A DNA stretch of 64,000 nucleotides, from contig NC_077222.1 of NCBI RefSeq assembly GCF_024763615.1, forward strand, positions 86,862,001 through 86,926,000, in the 5' to 3' direction. This document shows, piece after piece, positions 23,016 to 35,129 of this stretch; the stretch's first letter is position 1, and the number at the start of each line of letters is the position of its first letter. This stretch comes from Phlebotomus papatasi. Lineage: Eukaryota > Arthropoda > Insecta > Diptera > Psychodidae. The translations under genes were made by a program, and so were the position numbers. The notes beneath the pieces were generated by a model. The model was given only the letters and a program-made list of their open reading frames with translations. It was not told the DNA's origin and searched no databases.

Positions 23016-25794
23016 TTATTTTTATACTAAAAATGCAGTGCTATGCTATCAGCTAGATAAGATCTGATAAATTCCCAAATTGCAAATTAAACACTTCACT
23101 TTGTATCACAAATTTAAACTTAATCCGCAAATATGAAATTCTCTAGGAAGTGTCCTCTTAAGTTAACCCTTGCTGACGTCAGTAAGCTGAGGATGTATTG
23201 AAGAATATTTAGGTCAGACTAAGCCTCTGTTATATAAATATTTTAGTAGAACTTATGAAATGAAATCATTTGGTTTCTGTTAATTTAAAAAATTCTTTGT
23301 AAATCTAATTAAATTACTTATGGTAAATTTTACACTCTTGACATCTGAACAACTTATTCTGAATTTTTATATTTCAAATTATATATGTATTTAGCCTTGC
23401 AGATATACTATTTTTTCGCTCATTTTTTCTTCATGCAAATTTTAAGTAAGCCAGATACATATGAGGTAGTTTCAGGCAACTGAAGCTTTTTCAAGACAAA
23501 TGTGCCAAATGTTTATGAATTATATGCAAGCTAAGTCCATTTAGTTTCTCTTGAATATTGGCTATATAACATTATATAGCACATTTCTCATTTATTAATT
23601 TATTATCTCAAAAATTAATAAATTTCAAAAGTCAGGCAGGCTTTAAACTACCCGAATCTACTGTCAATTTCTTTCCCTATCTTGGTTTTTTTCATTATTT
23701 AAACTTGTACTAAACCTTCTCTTATCCAGGGGCCTCTCAACATTTCATTTTTCCATACGTTTTTGCATAGAGGTACTGAAGACTATCGGCAAGTTTTTTC
23801 CTAAAGAGAATTGACTTATAGGTCTGATATATTTCGAAATCGTGCACTAAAAGCTATTTAAAAATACATATTTCATAATGCTCGCCAAAATAATACAAGA
23901 ACTACGAGCAAATTTCTTTAAGTCGCGGTTGCAATAGCTGCAAAATTTTTACAAGGAAAAATATCTGCACTTTTTATTAGGCTTGATGGGCCCCTGTCTT
24001 ATCTTATCCTTTAGTCTGGACGATGGAGCTCACACAATTTCTCTAGCTTTTAAAAAATATTGTAAAGAATCTTATTTAAATCTCAAGATTTTCTTAAACG
24101 ATTCTTATTTCTTGAAATACAATCTTAACTCTCTAACTTTCTAGTTGACCGTACTTGTGAATCTATTCATACCGCAACACAGTTGGAAATATCTTTGTTT
24201 TAAATACAACCAATATATTAATGGACAACCACAAACTGAGCTCCATATTTTGCCAAATTTCCTCCTTAACATGGCTCAAAATGTTCTCTTTATCATTAAA
24301 TTACAATATTTAACGCACTTTTCACCCAAAATGACAACACAATTTTTCAAATTCCATGCCAAAAAATTTCTAAAGCATCTGCATTGGTATGCTAAAGTTG
24401 TTATCTTATTAAATTTCAGTTCACATTTAACTATATACTTTTCGCATTATAAACTATTGCATTATTTTTTTTTTGTTTGTTAATTGATGAAATTTCAATC
24501 AAAGTGAAAATCAATGGGTATGAGGGGAACTTATTTAACTTTTGCGTCACTGTGTATTTATGTGAGATCAACTATTTTAAACAAGTTTCAGGAAAAGTTT
24601 GTCTAACATTAAAATCTGAGTTAATTAAACTCATTAAAGTTGAGGAATGTTTACTTAATTTAAATTGCACTCATGAATATTTGCCTCTCTTACTATGTTG
24701 CCATATTTTCAGAAAAATATGACACTTCCCCCCTATAATCTCACCCACCACATAATCTACATAGATGATCCCTAATTTTAAACTTTTGTCGGAATTTGCA
24801 TACACCCAAAATCATTCAGGAACGTAATACGGTTATAGAAAATACACCATATTTCCGCATATATTGCATAATTGCCTGCTAAAAATTATGTGGAAAATTC
24901 CAATTAAACCCTTTCATTTTCAATCTAATTTGTAATTGGACTATAGAGTATATCGTGTTTTTTTTTCAGTTTCACCAAGAATCATTTTAAGCAACATTGT
25001 GTTGTAGGAAAATATGGCAGTATTGTAATTTTACAAGCTAATTTTAATTTACAACTCATGAATTTTCAATTTTGCAAAAAAAAATGTTTTCAGATAAATT
25101 AACAGCTGTAACATACCATCATGCATAATATGTGCCAGTAAGAGAAATTGATTGTCATATTCGTAATTCACTATAAGGTTATGATTAGAAATTGCGGTCG
25201 CCCACCGCAATCATCGATTCATATTGTGATGGTTTTTGCAAAAGCACTTTGAAAAGTACATTGAATGTACTTGGTGGAGTTATTTACAAAATAATCTGAA
25301 ATATTACACGTAGTAACAGTGAATAAATCAGTCAATTTATTCATTGATTAAATTGTGTGTCAACCATCCTCGAGAATGTGAAGTGCAATTTATTTCCAAT
25401 TACTGGATAAATATAATTATCCAAAACATTTTCACACTAATTATTTTATGGTTGTAATTTTCTTCTCCATCACTGAGCGATATCGCCAAAGTACCAAATA
25501 TTAAATCAAATGGGAAATTTCAATTAACTACAGCCTCTATTAATTTTCCCCTAAGTGCATTTCTTTGAACCACTTTGCGTTTCAGGCCATGCTGTGGTGC
25601 TTCGACGTGTATACACCACCCCTTACATAGTCTGTGGTAAATAGATGAGAAATACCGTAAAATTTATGGATTTTTAATAGAATTCTAATAAAGCACATTG
25701 GAGAAAAAATCCTGACTATTTGAAAATTTTCCTTCTCTAATTTTTATTAGCTCGCAAAAAATGTTTTTACAGAAAATGTAGGTATTTCATAGTA
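23016..25794. other. Unique AT-rich stretch, no gene seen
   Basis: Frames at 24145-24483 and 24477-24722 have no recognisable product. A CRE-like TGACGTCA lies at 23174-23181. A small hairpin, ATTGCGG...CCGCAAT, lies near 25185. Confidence 0.45.
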
Positions 25795-25880
25795 GAGGAA
25801 TGTGGGGCTACATTGAGCTGGACGTACACTGAAAACGTGATTTTCATCGCTTTTTTCTAAATAGGATAATGTCCTAATTA
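25795..25880 (+). mobile_element. Left-end fragment of GGGG-class element (F9)
   Basis: It starts TA-GAGGAATGTGGGGCTACATT and continues like the end of the element at 35369 (reversed). No matching right end was found. Confidence 0.45.
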
Positions 25881-26750
25881 AAAACCATTTCCAGACGGTT
25901 AACTTTGACAGAAGATTCAACACATTAAATTCATAACTCTGTAGAGAATTACATAAATTTGCTCCCTGACTCTTCTAGAATGTTACCGTTTAGTGAAAAT
26001 TCTTTAGATATAATTTGAAAACTTCTTAAATACAAGAAAAAATACGCGAGTGTAAAATGCTTCTATTGGAAACAAATTAATCTAAATGGAGACAAGGAAA
26101 TTTTCTAATTGGAGACAAACAGTGTATAAGTAAAACCGCAACGAAAGGCTTCCAAAACCTTGTTGAGTTGCTTCTGAGTGCAGGATTTGTTATTATTTCT
26201 GGTCTTTTCTCCTTTCCCATCTAAAACAGTAAGAAAATCTCTTCAAAAAACCATATTTCCGAGGTTTCCTATTGAAGCATTTGCAGACACTTCAGAAAAA
26301 CCCTTCTTGTTCACGAAATAGGTAATTATTTCATTTGAAAACTTCACGTACCGTTAACAATAAAGATTACCACTTAATTTAACTAAAATTAGCCAGAAAT
26401 ATGACATAAATGTTAAACAAAACAAATAAACAACAATCACTTCATTGTGTTTTTCATTGGAAAACATGGTCAATTGATGAAAAATTCGATGGTGAAAAGG
26501 TACACTATTAATTTTTCTGAGAAATTAACAAATTAAAATTTGTTAATATGAATGGATTTTCGCTTTAATTGGAGCAAAATTAACTAAATAATGAAACTAA
26601 GGTATAGAAAATTTATAAATTTAGTAATTTAGTACTGTATTTATCATAAAAACAGTGACGTTTCCATTTGGAGTAGCGAAAAATTTCCATTTGAAGCAGG
26701 TTTTGAATTAGCTTAATTTACTCTAGACATGGTTTTACCTGTTTAACCTT
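25881..26750. other. Possible decayed element with TGCTTC...TGGAAA ends
   Basis: TGCTTCTATTGGAAAC near 26055 and, reversed, TGCTTCAAATGGAAAT near 26685-26703 form a loose inverted pair about 650 bases apart, and related TGGAGAC motifs repeat inside. No gene seen. Confidence 0.35.
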
Positions 26751-26963
26751 GTGCCCTAGACAAACTTATATGCAGGACACACTTGCGACTTAAGCCGAGA
26801 AATAGCTTAACGTAATTATAATCAGAATATTGTTTAGACTACATTCCCATCAGTTTCTCACTAAACTGGCATACGGTTCAAACCGTAAGTCTGTCTAGGG
26901 CATTTCGGATTAAGCTGAAATACGACTTGGCGGGAACCTGATGGTAATGTAGTCTAATTATAA
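26751..26963. mobile_element. Decayed foldback repeat (copy J2)
   Basis: It shares GTGCCCTAGACA, AAACCGTAAGTCTGTCTAGG and the GTAGTCTAAT core with copy J1. It ends at the junction with the CACTG-class element at 26966. Confidence 0.65.
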
Positions 26964-26965
26964 TT

Positions 26966-27206
26966 CGGGGGTTCGATTAACTTTTTTTCCTCATAACTTT
27001 AACACGTTTTAGATGTAAAAATATATTAACATTTTTTAATGTTAATTTTATACCTCTTTGAGGGTAAAATTAACATGGGAAAAGGGTAACTTTAACCTCT
27101 AATACACCTAAAAAGGGTAATATTTACACGGATTTAGGATCAAAACTTCAGGGTAAAATAAACATTTCTGAAATGTTATTTTAACTTTTTCGGATTTCTC
27201 TCAGTG
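26966..27206 (+). mobile_element. TA-CACTG MITE lacking its first ~12 bases (copy A4)
   Basis: It matches the complete copies from CGGGGGTTCGATTAAC through to TTTCTCTCAGTG and the right TA (27207-27208). The terminal CACTGAGAAAAAA is missing at the join with copy J2. Confidence 0.85.
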
Positions 27207-27817
27207 TAGCCAAAATATACCTAGCCTGTTTTCCTTAACCCAATTTAAAAGGTAAAATACGGTAAAATTCGGATTTATACCAATTCAAAGTCAATTTCCT
27301 CATTATGTCAAGATAAATTACCAAGTCGTCTGAAACGTAATCTAGCCAAATTCTCAACAAAACACACATCATAATATTTTCACGTGAAGCCAAATATTTC
27401 ATTGTAGTTATGCGCAACAGAATGGCAAAGTGTATAACCAAGAGTGGTTGAAATTCAACAATTCCTCAACATAGCACAAACCGTACAATTTCAATCTGTT
27501 CACCCACAGGGCATCTAACCCAACTTGTGATCCTTTCATTTCCCCTTTTACAAGGATATAATGAAGGAACAATGCTATGAAATACCGTCAGTCTTCCCTA
27601 CACCTACATAAATATTACGTATCTAACATTTTGCAAAGGTATCCCTTAAGCACTGTCACGATATACAAGAAATTCTGTGCTACCTAAAATCAGAATGTGT
27701 AGTATGGTGTTCATACAAAAAAAAAGGGACGACAAAGCGTCCCAACTTTGCGGAATGCTTGAACTATCGTGGCTTAAATTCTATAACCATTAAACAGATT
27801 TGTATTATTTGTCTATA
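27207..27817. other. Unassigned stretch
   Basis: No gene or element ends recognised. Confidence 0.4.
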
Positions 27818-28444
27818 GGGGAAATGGGGTTACCTTCGAATTGGGGCAGCTTTGAAATTAAGCACTCTTCTCCTATCGTATTGTTTTAGCAAAGTATTTT
27901 ATCACTTAGAAGTCTTCCTTTTTAGGACTTGATTATAGGTTCATAACCGATTTGAACTGATTTAGAAATCACTCAAGAAGGTTTAGGTGCAATTAAATTC
28001 AATTTGGAATAACGATTTATTTCTTCAAAATTGATTCATTACCGGTTAAAATCGGTTCAAACTTACAGACAAGTTCCTCAAATGTGAACATTTGAGGGAT
28101 AAACTTTTTCACATAACCTCAAATTTAACATTCTGAATTCAACCGTCGTCGGTCGTTCGTTAATATTTCAGGAACTTGACTGTATCCCAGTCCTTTCAAA
28201 CAAAGCCAAAACTTGTTACAATTAGATGATAAATACGTTATCTAGACTCCTTTTAACCTTTAATCTAGTTATTAGGAATGATTTAATGGTTTTTCGTTTA
28301 GGGATGAAATATCAGTCTATCAGAGCGTACGGCCTATTCGACACATGTCAACTCAGTCGAAAGCTGTAACCCACCAATCTTAATCCTTTATTCAATCTCA
28401 TAAAGTGAAAAATTGGTGGCACCTTCAGTTCTCCAATTCCCCTC
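27818..28444. mobile_element. GGGG-class element containing an AACCGGTT-rich repeat (F5)
   Basis: The left end is TA-GGGGAAATGGGGTTACCT. The right end, reversed, is GAGGGGAATTGGAGAACTGA. Bases 27930-28330 belong to a degenerate repeat with AACCGATT/AACCGGTT motifs, also seen near 32170, 37150, 46350 and 62040. Pairing of the ends is short, so the boundaries are tentative. Confidence 0.5.
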
Positions 28445-28686
28445 TATAAGTCTTAATTTTCTTTAGGTGAACCACATCAGGGCTTACACATGGTTTTGGA
28501 GGATAAGAGGAGGGAAATGTTAATAGTTCATTAGTCAACTTATGGGAGGGCCCTTCAAATTACCCAAATTTTTATCTGTAACCGTTTTACTTCTAGGCTT
28601 AAGCCGGACGGTAAGACCAACAAACAGCGTAACGTGCAAAATTCGTAACTTCAGATTTCCAAAATTCTACCAAAATATGGCCCTTA

Positions 28687-28796
28687 TGGCCTCTATTCAG
28701 TAGGGAAATTTATGTCCATATTGAAGAAAATTCCCTACGCTTGCGTAGGAAAAAATCTTCAATATGGACATAAATTTGTATAGTGTGTAAGGGCCA
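28687..28796. mobile_element. TAA-flanked hairpin MITE (copy G3)
   Basis: 110 bases folding end to end: TGGCCTCTATTCAGTAGGGA against TGGCCCTTACACACTATACA, then TTTATGTCCATATTGAAG on both arms. The flanks are TTA on the left and TAA on the right. Very similar to G2 and G4. Confidence 0.88.
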
Positions 28797-30746
28797 TAAG
28801 AGGATGAGCATTTGACATATAAAAATTACTCAAAATCAAAGGATTCTATATAGTACTCCACTCAGAAGAGTTCGAGCAATAAAAAAGTCTACCACCAATA
28901 TGACTACACATCCATATGTTATGTATTGAATGGGAAACCGGTATTGCTCGTGCTTATATGAAATATCCCCATAACACAAAACTTCTTCAAACATTGCAAT
29001 ATGCTGTACTACATCTTTGGCAGGAGAGGAAGTTGTCGCGATTGAAGAAAAAAAAATAATATAGTTACTTATAAACGTACTCTTTGTGCAAATAATCAAG
29101 GCTTTGAGCCACCCACATACAAGAATGTTGACGACTATGTGAAATTATCGGTGGCACTTTAATTGAGAAATTCAATTAATGAACACCAATTTAATAAACA
29201 ACTTCTTCGGGTGTATAATATATCTTCCATGCAGAATATTGAATAAACATACAGTAAAACTTCCAATATAGACACATATACGCGAGATTCACGGGGATTT
29301 CTAATAATCAAATGAATTCGATGTCGTATTATTAAATTAATCGCACATGAGTAAGCTCTTTCCTCAATTACATTCTCTCTCCCTTTCTCCTCCAACCAAT
29401 GCCTCTTTGCAATATCACGAAGTCTTTTTACTTGTGGTCCACAGATGAGGAGCACAAAAAAAAAAGAAAGATTGCCTTAAGAACATAATATAATAGTGTA
29501 TACACAACAACAGAGCATAGAAGTGAAGGAAATGACTTGAAGTTCACGGACCTCAAAATCTCGCGCTCTGTTGATTCTCTTATTGTTTTCCTTATAGTCT
29601 TTTCAGTACCTCAGCACTATGCTCATATGTTTTCCCTCTGTACAACACATTGACTGTTATTGATGATGATAATGATGACGATTTGCGATAGCAAAAATGA
29701 TAAAAGTGACGGCTTCAATTCTGTATACAAGTACCCTATAGTCGTGCACATTTAGCTTCCAGACTTTGGTTGAAAGAACTGTAATTGCCTCTTTTTTTTT
29801 CATCATAAGCCCCATTCTATATCTTCTTCGCACTTCTATCTCTTCTCCTCACACATATACATAATTAAATCTAAATTTGCAGTATGACCAAAAAGAAAAG
29901 AATCTTTTTTCACGTAAAAATATTCTTGCTTTAGGTATGATAATATTTCAAAGTTTTTTTCTTCTTTTTTTTTTGGTTATCTTCCATGCAAATACGCGCT
30001 TTTTTACTTCAGGTAGCACCCAAAGAAGGCATGATTAACGTATGTGAACTGAAAAAATCGGCAACATAATTGCTTGCAAAATTGAAACTACTACACTGAA
30101 GTTTTTGCAGACGTTACTGGAGAATAACTTTAGTGAATTTTAACTAATTTCAGTAAACTGAAAACATTTTATGACCCTCACACAGATTGGGAAAATTCCA
30201 AGATATTTTGTTAGCTTTTATGTACCAAGAAACAACATAAACAGGCGTAAACAGTTCAACGAATTGCCAATAAAATATAAGAATTTTATAGACATTTTGA
30301 ATGGAAAGTCAAGTAAAATGTGAAAACAATTAAGAAAACGTTCTTGGAATTCAGGACATGAAAAGTGAAGGACTGAGATAGTGACTGAAGAATCATATTG
30401 ACCATCAGTAACTCACCATCAGGAAGTTTCTAAAATCGACTAATTTGCATGATTTTTGGTTTTGCTTTGTGTTATTTTAGGTATTGACTACTCGCCAAAA
30501 ACACGTAAAGCAGAATTCCTAGACAATTATTCATATTATCCTAAAACTCTGTATTTTAAAAGGTAAGGCATGAGTAAAACCATCCGACTTAATTATACCA
30601 AAACTAAACTATGATCTGAAAAAAAAAATCTAAAGTTTAACAAAGATAATGAAAATCTCAAAACTGATTGAAAGGTAACAAGATGACCTTACTTTACTGT
30701 TCTGATTCCGCACCGAGAGTATCCTCGAATCGTGAGCGCCCACTAA
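28797..30746. other. Unique AT-rich stretch, no gene seen
   Basis: Frames at 28836-29099 and 29159-29455 (minus) have no recognised product. A short GAT-rich microsatellite lies at about 29656-29682. Confidence 0.45.
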
Positions 30747-30891
30747 TGAACTCTTACTTTGGGAGCGTTTTTTTTTTTTTTCAAAATTGTAATTTGACGG
30801 AATTTTGACGTTTCCGCCCACAGCAGTGTATGCATTTTTCTCCAAAAAAAAACAATTTTTGACAAAAATTGCTCTCAATATGTGAAGGCCT
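30747..30891. mobile_element. TAA-flanked MITE related to G1 (copy G5)
   Basis: Reversed, the right side reads GAGAGCAATTTTTGTCAAAA and then GGCGGAAACGTCAAAATTCC, matching the left half of the element at 8154. TAA occurs on both sides (30744-30746 and 30892-30894). The left terminal repeat is eroded. Confidence 0.6.
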
Positions 30892-30904
30892 TAATGTAGG
30901 AACG

Positions 30905-31200
30905 TATAATCGAAACCGCGGAAGAGGAAATTTTAAAATATTGAAAAATTTGAAGCAGAAAATACCCTGGGATAAACCATCGAACGCCTGAAGTCGGCTG
31001 CAGTGGATAGTATCTTAATTTGCTTTAAGAAGGACGGAAATAGTCCCACGCCATTGTTATCGCTAAAAAGAGATCAGCCATTCCTCATCCTTGCCCTGTC
31101 CATTTACACTGAATCTCCATCTGGACATATATTCCGATCCGATTGCTGATCAGGTGAAGAACTTGAGTAACATTTTTAATAAAACTTTACCTTGGTCAAG
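30905..31200 (+). pseudogene. Possible decayed non-LTR reverse transcriptase fragment
   Basis: One frame reads FKILKNLKQKIPWDKPSNA. A downstream frame reads ADQVKNLSNIFNKTLPW and then SHATILEG. In jockey/CR1-type reverse transcriptases an LKxxKAPGxDGI segment is followed some tens of residues later by an IFNxxL...W..A.I segment, and here both occur in that order and at about that distance. Several frameshifts and stops interrupt the reading. No YxDD catalytic motif is visible. The resemblance is weak and could be chance. Confidence 0.35.
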
Positions 31201-31259
31201 TCATGCTACGATTCTTGAAGGTCAAAGGTTTAAGAGGCTCTAGAGAACGTAATTGTCTA

Positions 31260-31500
31260 GTATAGTCGAGATTTTCCACCTTATAGCGAAATAGAGCCCG
31301 GCTGGTGGATACGTTTTCCCGATTGCGGGAATTTTATATTTCCCGCCTCTAGCCCCAAGCAAGGCCATTTACTGGCCGTATAGTTCTGCTGCCCGCCTTG
31401 TAGGGGACGGACTGACAGGCGACACTGTTAGTCAGTCCGTAACATGGTCTAGAAGAGTTCGGAAGGGGACACAGAGCTAGGTCGCTGCTGGACTAATTGG
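31260..31500. other. GC-richer block with two stem-loops
   Basis: This block stands out in an AT-rich window. It contains a 7-bp stem (31325-31346, GCGGGAA...TTCCCGC) and a perfect 10-bp stem (31407-31416 with 31431-31440, ACGGACTGAC...GTCAGTCCGT). No coding frame is evident. It may be the untranslated part of the neighbouring retrotransposon relic. I found no second copy in the window. Confidence 0.5.
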
Positions 31501-31536
31501 CCGCGATAAGCCTTATACGGGCTTCAGACCTAAGGC

Positions 31537-31740
31537 CGGCTTCAGACTGAAGGTTTATCCCAGTTCCCGAAGGTCTCAAAAATCTAAATAATAAGCAATT
31601 TTAATGATTTTTCAAAATCTAATGGATAATTTGCCCTAAATATCCAATTCTAAATAACAAATTTCTTAAAAAAAATCGTGCTTGATAAGGAATTAGAGGA
31701 GTTAGGCCAGATGGCTAAGCCTTAGGTCTGAAGCCCGTAT
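31537..31740 (+). mobile_element. GGCTTCAGAC-ended element (copy K2)
   Basis: About 200 bases. The left end is GGCTTCAGACTGAAGGTTTA. The right end, reversed, is GGCTTCAGACCTAAGGCTTA. A partial end of another copy sits just upstream (31507-31535). Non-coding. Related copies are at 38234, 50347 and 50749. Confidence 0.8.
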
Positions 31741-32083
31741 AAGGCTTAGCCATATAGCTTAACTTCTCTAATATCTTATCAGTCAAGATTTTTGGCAAAT
31801 TTTGAATGAATTTTCGGTCTGATGAGATGTAGCAGATAGTGGACGGAAAAATAGACCTCTCTTGATTTTTACTCTTTAATTTTTCACAAATTGAAGAATG
31901 TGAAGAATTAAAGAGTAAAAATCAAGAGAGGTCTATTTTTCCGTCCACTATCCGGAAAATTTTGACTTAGGATTGGATTACTAACGCCAAATGACCTATT
32001 ACATTTTGAAAAATCAGTAAAATCGGTTGCTTTTTAAGTTTTTGAGACCCTCGAGAACTGGGCTAAACCTCTAGTCTGAAGAC
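31741..32083 (-). mobile_element. GGCTTCAGAC-family element, reverse, split by a hairpin (copy K3)
   Basis: It begins AAGGCTTAGCCATATAGCTT and ends with the reversed left terminus (GGGCTAAACCTCTAGTCTGA). It lies head to head with copy K2, so 31537-32083 forms a large inverted pair. A foreign segment including the hairpin at 31836-31951 interrupts it. Confidence 0.75.
31836..31951. repeat. Near-perfect 116-base hairpin
   Basis: Bases 31836-31881 and 31906-31951 are perfect reverse complements over 46 positions (ATAGTGGACGGAAAAATAGA...). A further 7 pairs with one mismatch leave a 10-base loop. Arm identity implies recent origin or maintained pairing. It lies inside copy K3 within a slightly longer insert that begins after about 31800. 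It could be a tiny foldback element or the source of a hairpin RNA. I see no second copy in the window. Confidence 0.9.
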
Positions 32084-32164
32084 AGTCTTAGTCTCCATGA
32101 GGAATCTTTCAGGACAAAAACCCGACAGTACAAGAGAATTTTATTAAGTTCGAACTCGTTAGAT

Positions 32165-32345
32165 GTCTTGAGATTTCGGATATGTTTTAACCGGTCCTAA
32201 TCAGTTATGAACCAGTTAAGAAACGATAAGCATTTTCCTTCCGAAAATCAGTTCAATCACTCTTTATCTATTCTGGATTATCTTTAGACCGATTTATGAA
32301 TCGGTTCAAATCGGTCAAGATGCGGTAAACGGTAAATGATGTGAA
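32165..32345. repeat. Degenerate AACCGGTC/AACCGATT-motif repeat
   Basis: Several copies of AACCGGTC, GAACCAGTT, GACCGATTTATGAATCGG and similar motifs occur in both orientations. It resembles stretches at 27930-28330, 37150-37320, 46350 and 62040. Highly decayed, so the boundaries are uncertain. Confidence 0.45.
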
Positions 32346-34098
32346 AGTAATTTTGAAGTAGGTATAGTATCTAAGTTACGAGTTTGACCATTACACAAAG
32401 CAACCCTCTATAAAACTCCAAGAATTTTATCAACTTTTCAGTCTTCATACGTTACACTGGTCGGTATGCCTTTGTACAAAAAAAAATGTCAGAAAAAGGA
32501 AACTGGCGGCATAAGCGAAAAAACTTAATTATCCAAATGGAAATTTAAATTGTGCACACAGACACAAATGCGACACCTAAAAGCACATTTGTCTACATGA
32601 TATCAAGTACTAATTGGAAATTGAATTGAAAGCTTGTTTCACGGATTTTCCCTACCCGAATACGCAAAAGTTCATTTCATTTTGATTAAATATTTGCCAT
32701 GGTCAATTGAAAATAAATAATGAAAGCATCCCAGCCGACAAATACTTCGCACCACACTGATGGGATGAAAACGTGATGGATTGGAAGTAGAACTGAAATT
32801 TTCCAATATATATATAGTATTGCTGTCCCTCACTGCATGTTCTATCACCCTGTTCTCACCAACATGCAATCACCTATTATTATTTTATATTAAATAATCA
32901 TGTAACCACAGAAATTCCCTTCTTCACCCACTCTCTTTTTCGTCTCCATCCAATTGACATTCCCTCCGATATACTGCCTAAAACCAAAGGCTTTTCCATA
33001 GACTAAATTTCATCAAAATCTATACTTCATAGTTCTATATTCTTACCTCGATATTCTTTTTTTTATGTCTTGGTAGTCTTTAGACTACATGTGAAGCCCT
33101 ACACTCAGTAATTTGTGGTTTATTCATGGCATTTATCCCACAATTGATTTCTCTCTGTCTCTCTCTCTTTCACAAAACCCATGGAAAATCACGTAGAGGG
33201 TAAAGAAAATGTCGTCACTTACCTAGAAAGAGAAAAAAACGAACATATATGAGCTAAAATTTTTCCTTCATTCTATAAATATTTATTGGAAAATAGAATG
33301 GCATCATGTAAGTCTAATTTGTATAGGGGAGAATTCTTAATTAGGCCATATGAAATTTATTTTATTGCCAACCACCTCGATTTTATAAAACAAGAAAAAA
33401 AACAACCTATATATACTTTTATTACTCTTGTGTTTCAGACATTTTACACCCCCATACACTCTAGGGGCTAATAACCACACACAAGAGTGAGTTTATTGGA
33501 TAGATTTACAGGGATTTCTCCATAGAATCCGCTCTTTGAATTTCAAATATCAATACGAAAGGAAACATACAGCATTCATAGATTTTTGAGTTCTAAACTA
33601 GGTCATATTCTTAGAAAAAGACAAAGCTCTCAAGTACATAAATGACCTTAATGTAAATACATCTGTAAATTAGATATAATACAATTGAAAGCATAGATTT
33701 ACGAAAACAATTAATGCCCTAAAGCAATAGAACTTCAATCAGCATTGCAATTAAAGAAGTTTAAGCCTCTGATTTGGCAAATGAATTGATATTTAACATG
33801 GTATTACTTTCAAAATCAAGTTCCAAGAAATGAAATTTCCTAATAATACAATAATTACCGCATATTTATACACGGTTTCTCTAGTATTTCCTTGTCATTC
33901 AGCAGTAGCTCTATTTTTGAAATTGAGGTTTCGCCCTGTGGCCATTAATGAGAAAGAGGCTAATGTATCTTACAAGTCGTAAAAAAGACATGTTAACATG
34001 AGTTGCTCTTCTCATAATTCCCTTCTATCACCATTCAGATCATTTTTTTTTCATTAGAAAAATTTACCAAGTGACCAATCCGCTACAATATTTCTATA
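32346..34098. other. Unique AT-rich stretch, no gene seen
   Basis: No gene, RNA or paired ends recognised. Short frames at 32672-32869 (-) and 33286-33471 (+) look like chance. Confidence 0.45.
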
Positions 34099-34258
34099 TG
34101 GGCAGCTGGGGCTACTTGGAGCTGTGGGACTAGACTGTTATACAACTCTTTCGCCTATTTCTAAATGAAGCCGATTCTTACAATTATTTTATTTCGATCC
34201 ACAATTACTTTGTCTATCTAAATTACATCATGTTAAAACCCAGTTTCAATTGGTAATA

Positions 34259-35129
34259 GGGGAAAGGCTCATAATTTTGTCCAGCTTCTTATTTTGGGCA
34301 CTTTGAGGATAAAATTGGACACTAAAAATTAACTGATTAAAATGATGGATTTTTATTCCAATATTTGATGAATAATGAATTCTATCTAAATATTTGTTCT
34401 TTTTGGAAGATTTTAACACTAAATACGTTAAATTTTGAATATGATTTGGGTTGAAATTGCTTTGTTGAAAATTCAGTGCGAGCAATTGCTTACGAGAAAT
34501 ATGACAGAACTTTATGTTTACTTCAGTCTTATTTAGCTGTGGTGAACTACTGACAATGTTTCTTCGCTTTTTTTGAGTGATATTATTGAATATTCATTGA
34601 ATATTGTGTTGATTCACGTTACTGATGATTTGTACATTTGACCTGAAGTGAGATTTGCCTTGTGAATTAGATTTTTCGTATGAAAAATGGGAAATTTTTT
34701 AAGACATTCACCAGTGAGGTGATGATTCTTATTTTGGACAGGTGTTTTTCTCACGAAATTTCGTGAAGTTTTAGCTTTTGTGATGACTAGGTTGGACAAA
34801 TGCCTGGAGAAATAAAGGAGCATCATTTCTACGAAAGAGATGTAGCTAGAAATGCCTTGAAAGGCTCCCGGAAAGGTCAGGGAATGAGCGAATCCGCACG
34901 TACTTGGAGTACCGAAGTTAACTCACTTTAATGAATGATATGGAAAGATTCCGGGCTTCTTGTGACATTCTACGTTTCCCTTACATGAACAGGAAGAGGA
35001 CTTGGTTAGATTGGTTCATGAAATGAAAAGCAATGGGCATCCTGTTGAGGCGGATTAGCTATCCAAATTTACAGCCAAGTTGTCCAAATTAATAACCAAG
35101 TTGTCCAAAATAAGAGTCAAATTCACCTC
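34259..35129 (+). mobile_element. Inner pogo-related GGGG-class element (F7)
   Basis: It starts TA-GGGGAAAGGCTCATAATT; the right end reversed is TA-GAGGTGAATTTGACTCTT. TTATTTTGG and TTGTCCAAA motifs recur just inside both ends. It holds the N-terminal relic of a pogo-like transposase at 34821-35060, then jumps almost directly to the right terminus. It therefore looks like an internally deleted autonomous element. Boundary confidence is moderate. Confidence 0.6.
34821..35060 (+). pseudogene. pogo-like transposase N-terminal relic (Psq/HTH region)
   Basis: Conceptual translation across frameshifts gives RDVARNALKGSRKGQGMSES followed by ARTW, then in another frame LGVPKLTHFNE, YGKIPG, and EEDLVRLVHEMKSNGHPVEA. 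The pattern of an ARxAL..G.S..A segment, then YGVP, then GKIPG, then EEExLVxxxxEMxxxGHPV is characteristic of the N-terminal helix-turn-helix region of pogo/Tigger transposases (established for that family). At least one frameshift and three stop codons kill it. The DDE catalytic domain is absent. The element is therefore non-autonomous. Confidence is good for the family and high for its being broken. Confidence 0.7.

Noticed and set aside
25175..25215. Small hairpin ATTGCGG...CCGCAAT
   Set aside because: A 7-bp stem is expected by chance many times in 64 kb, and nothing else supports function.
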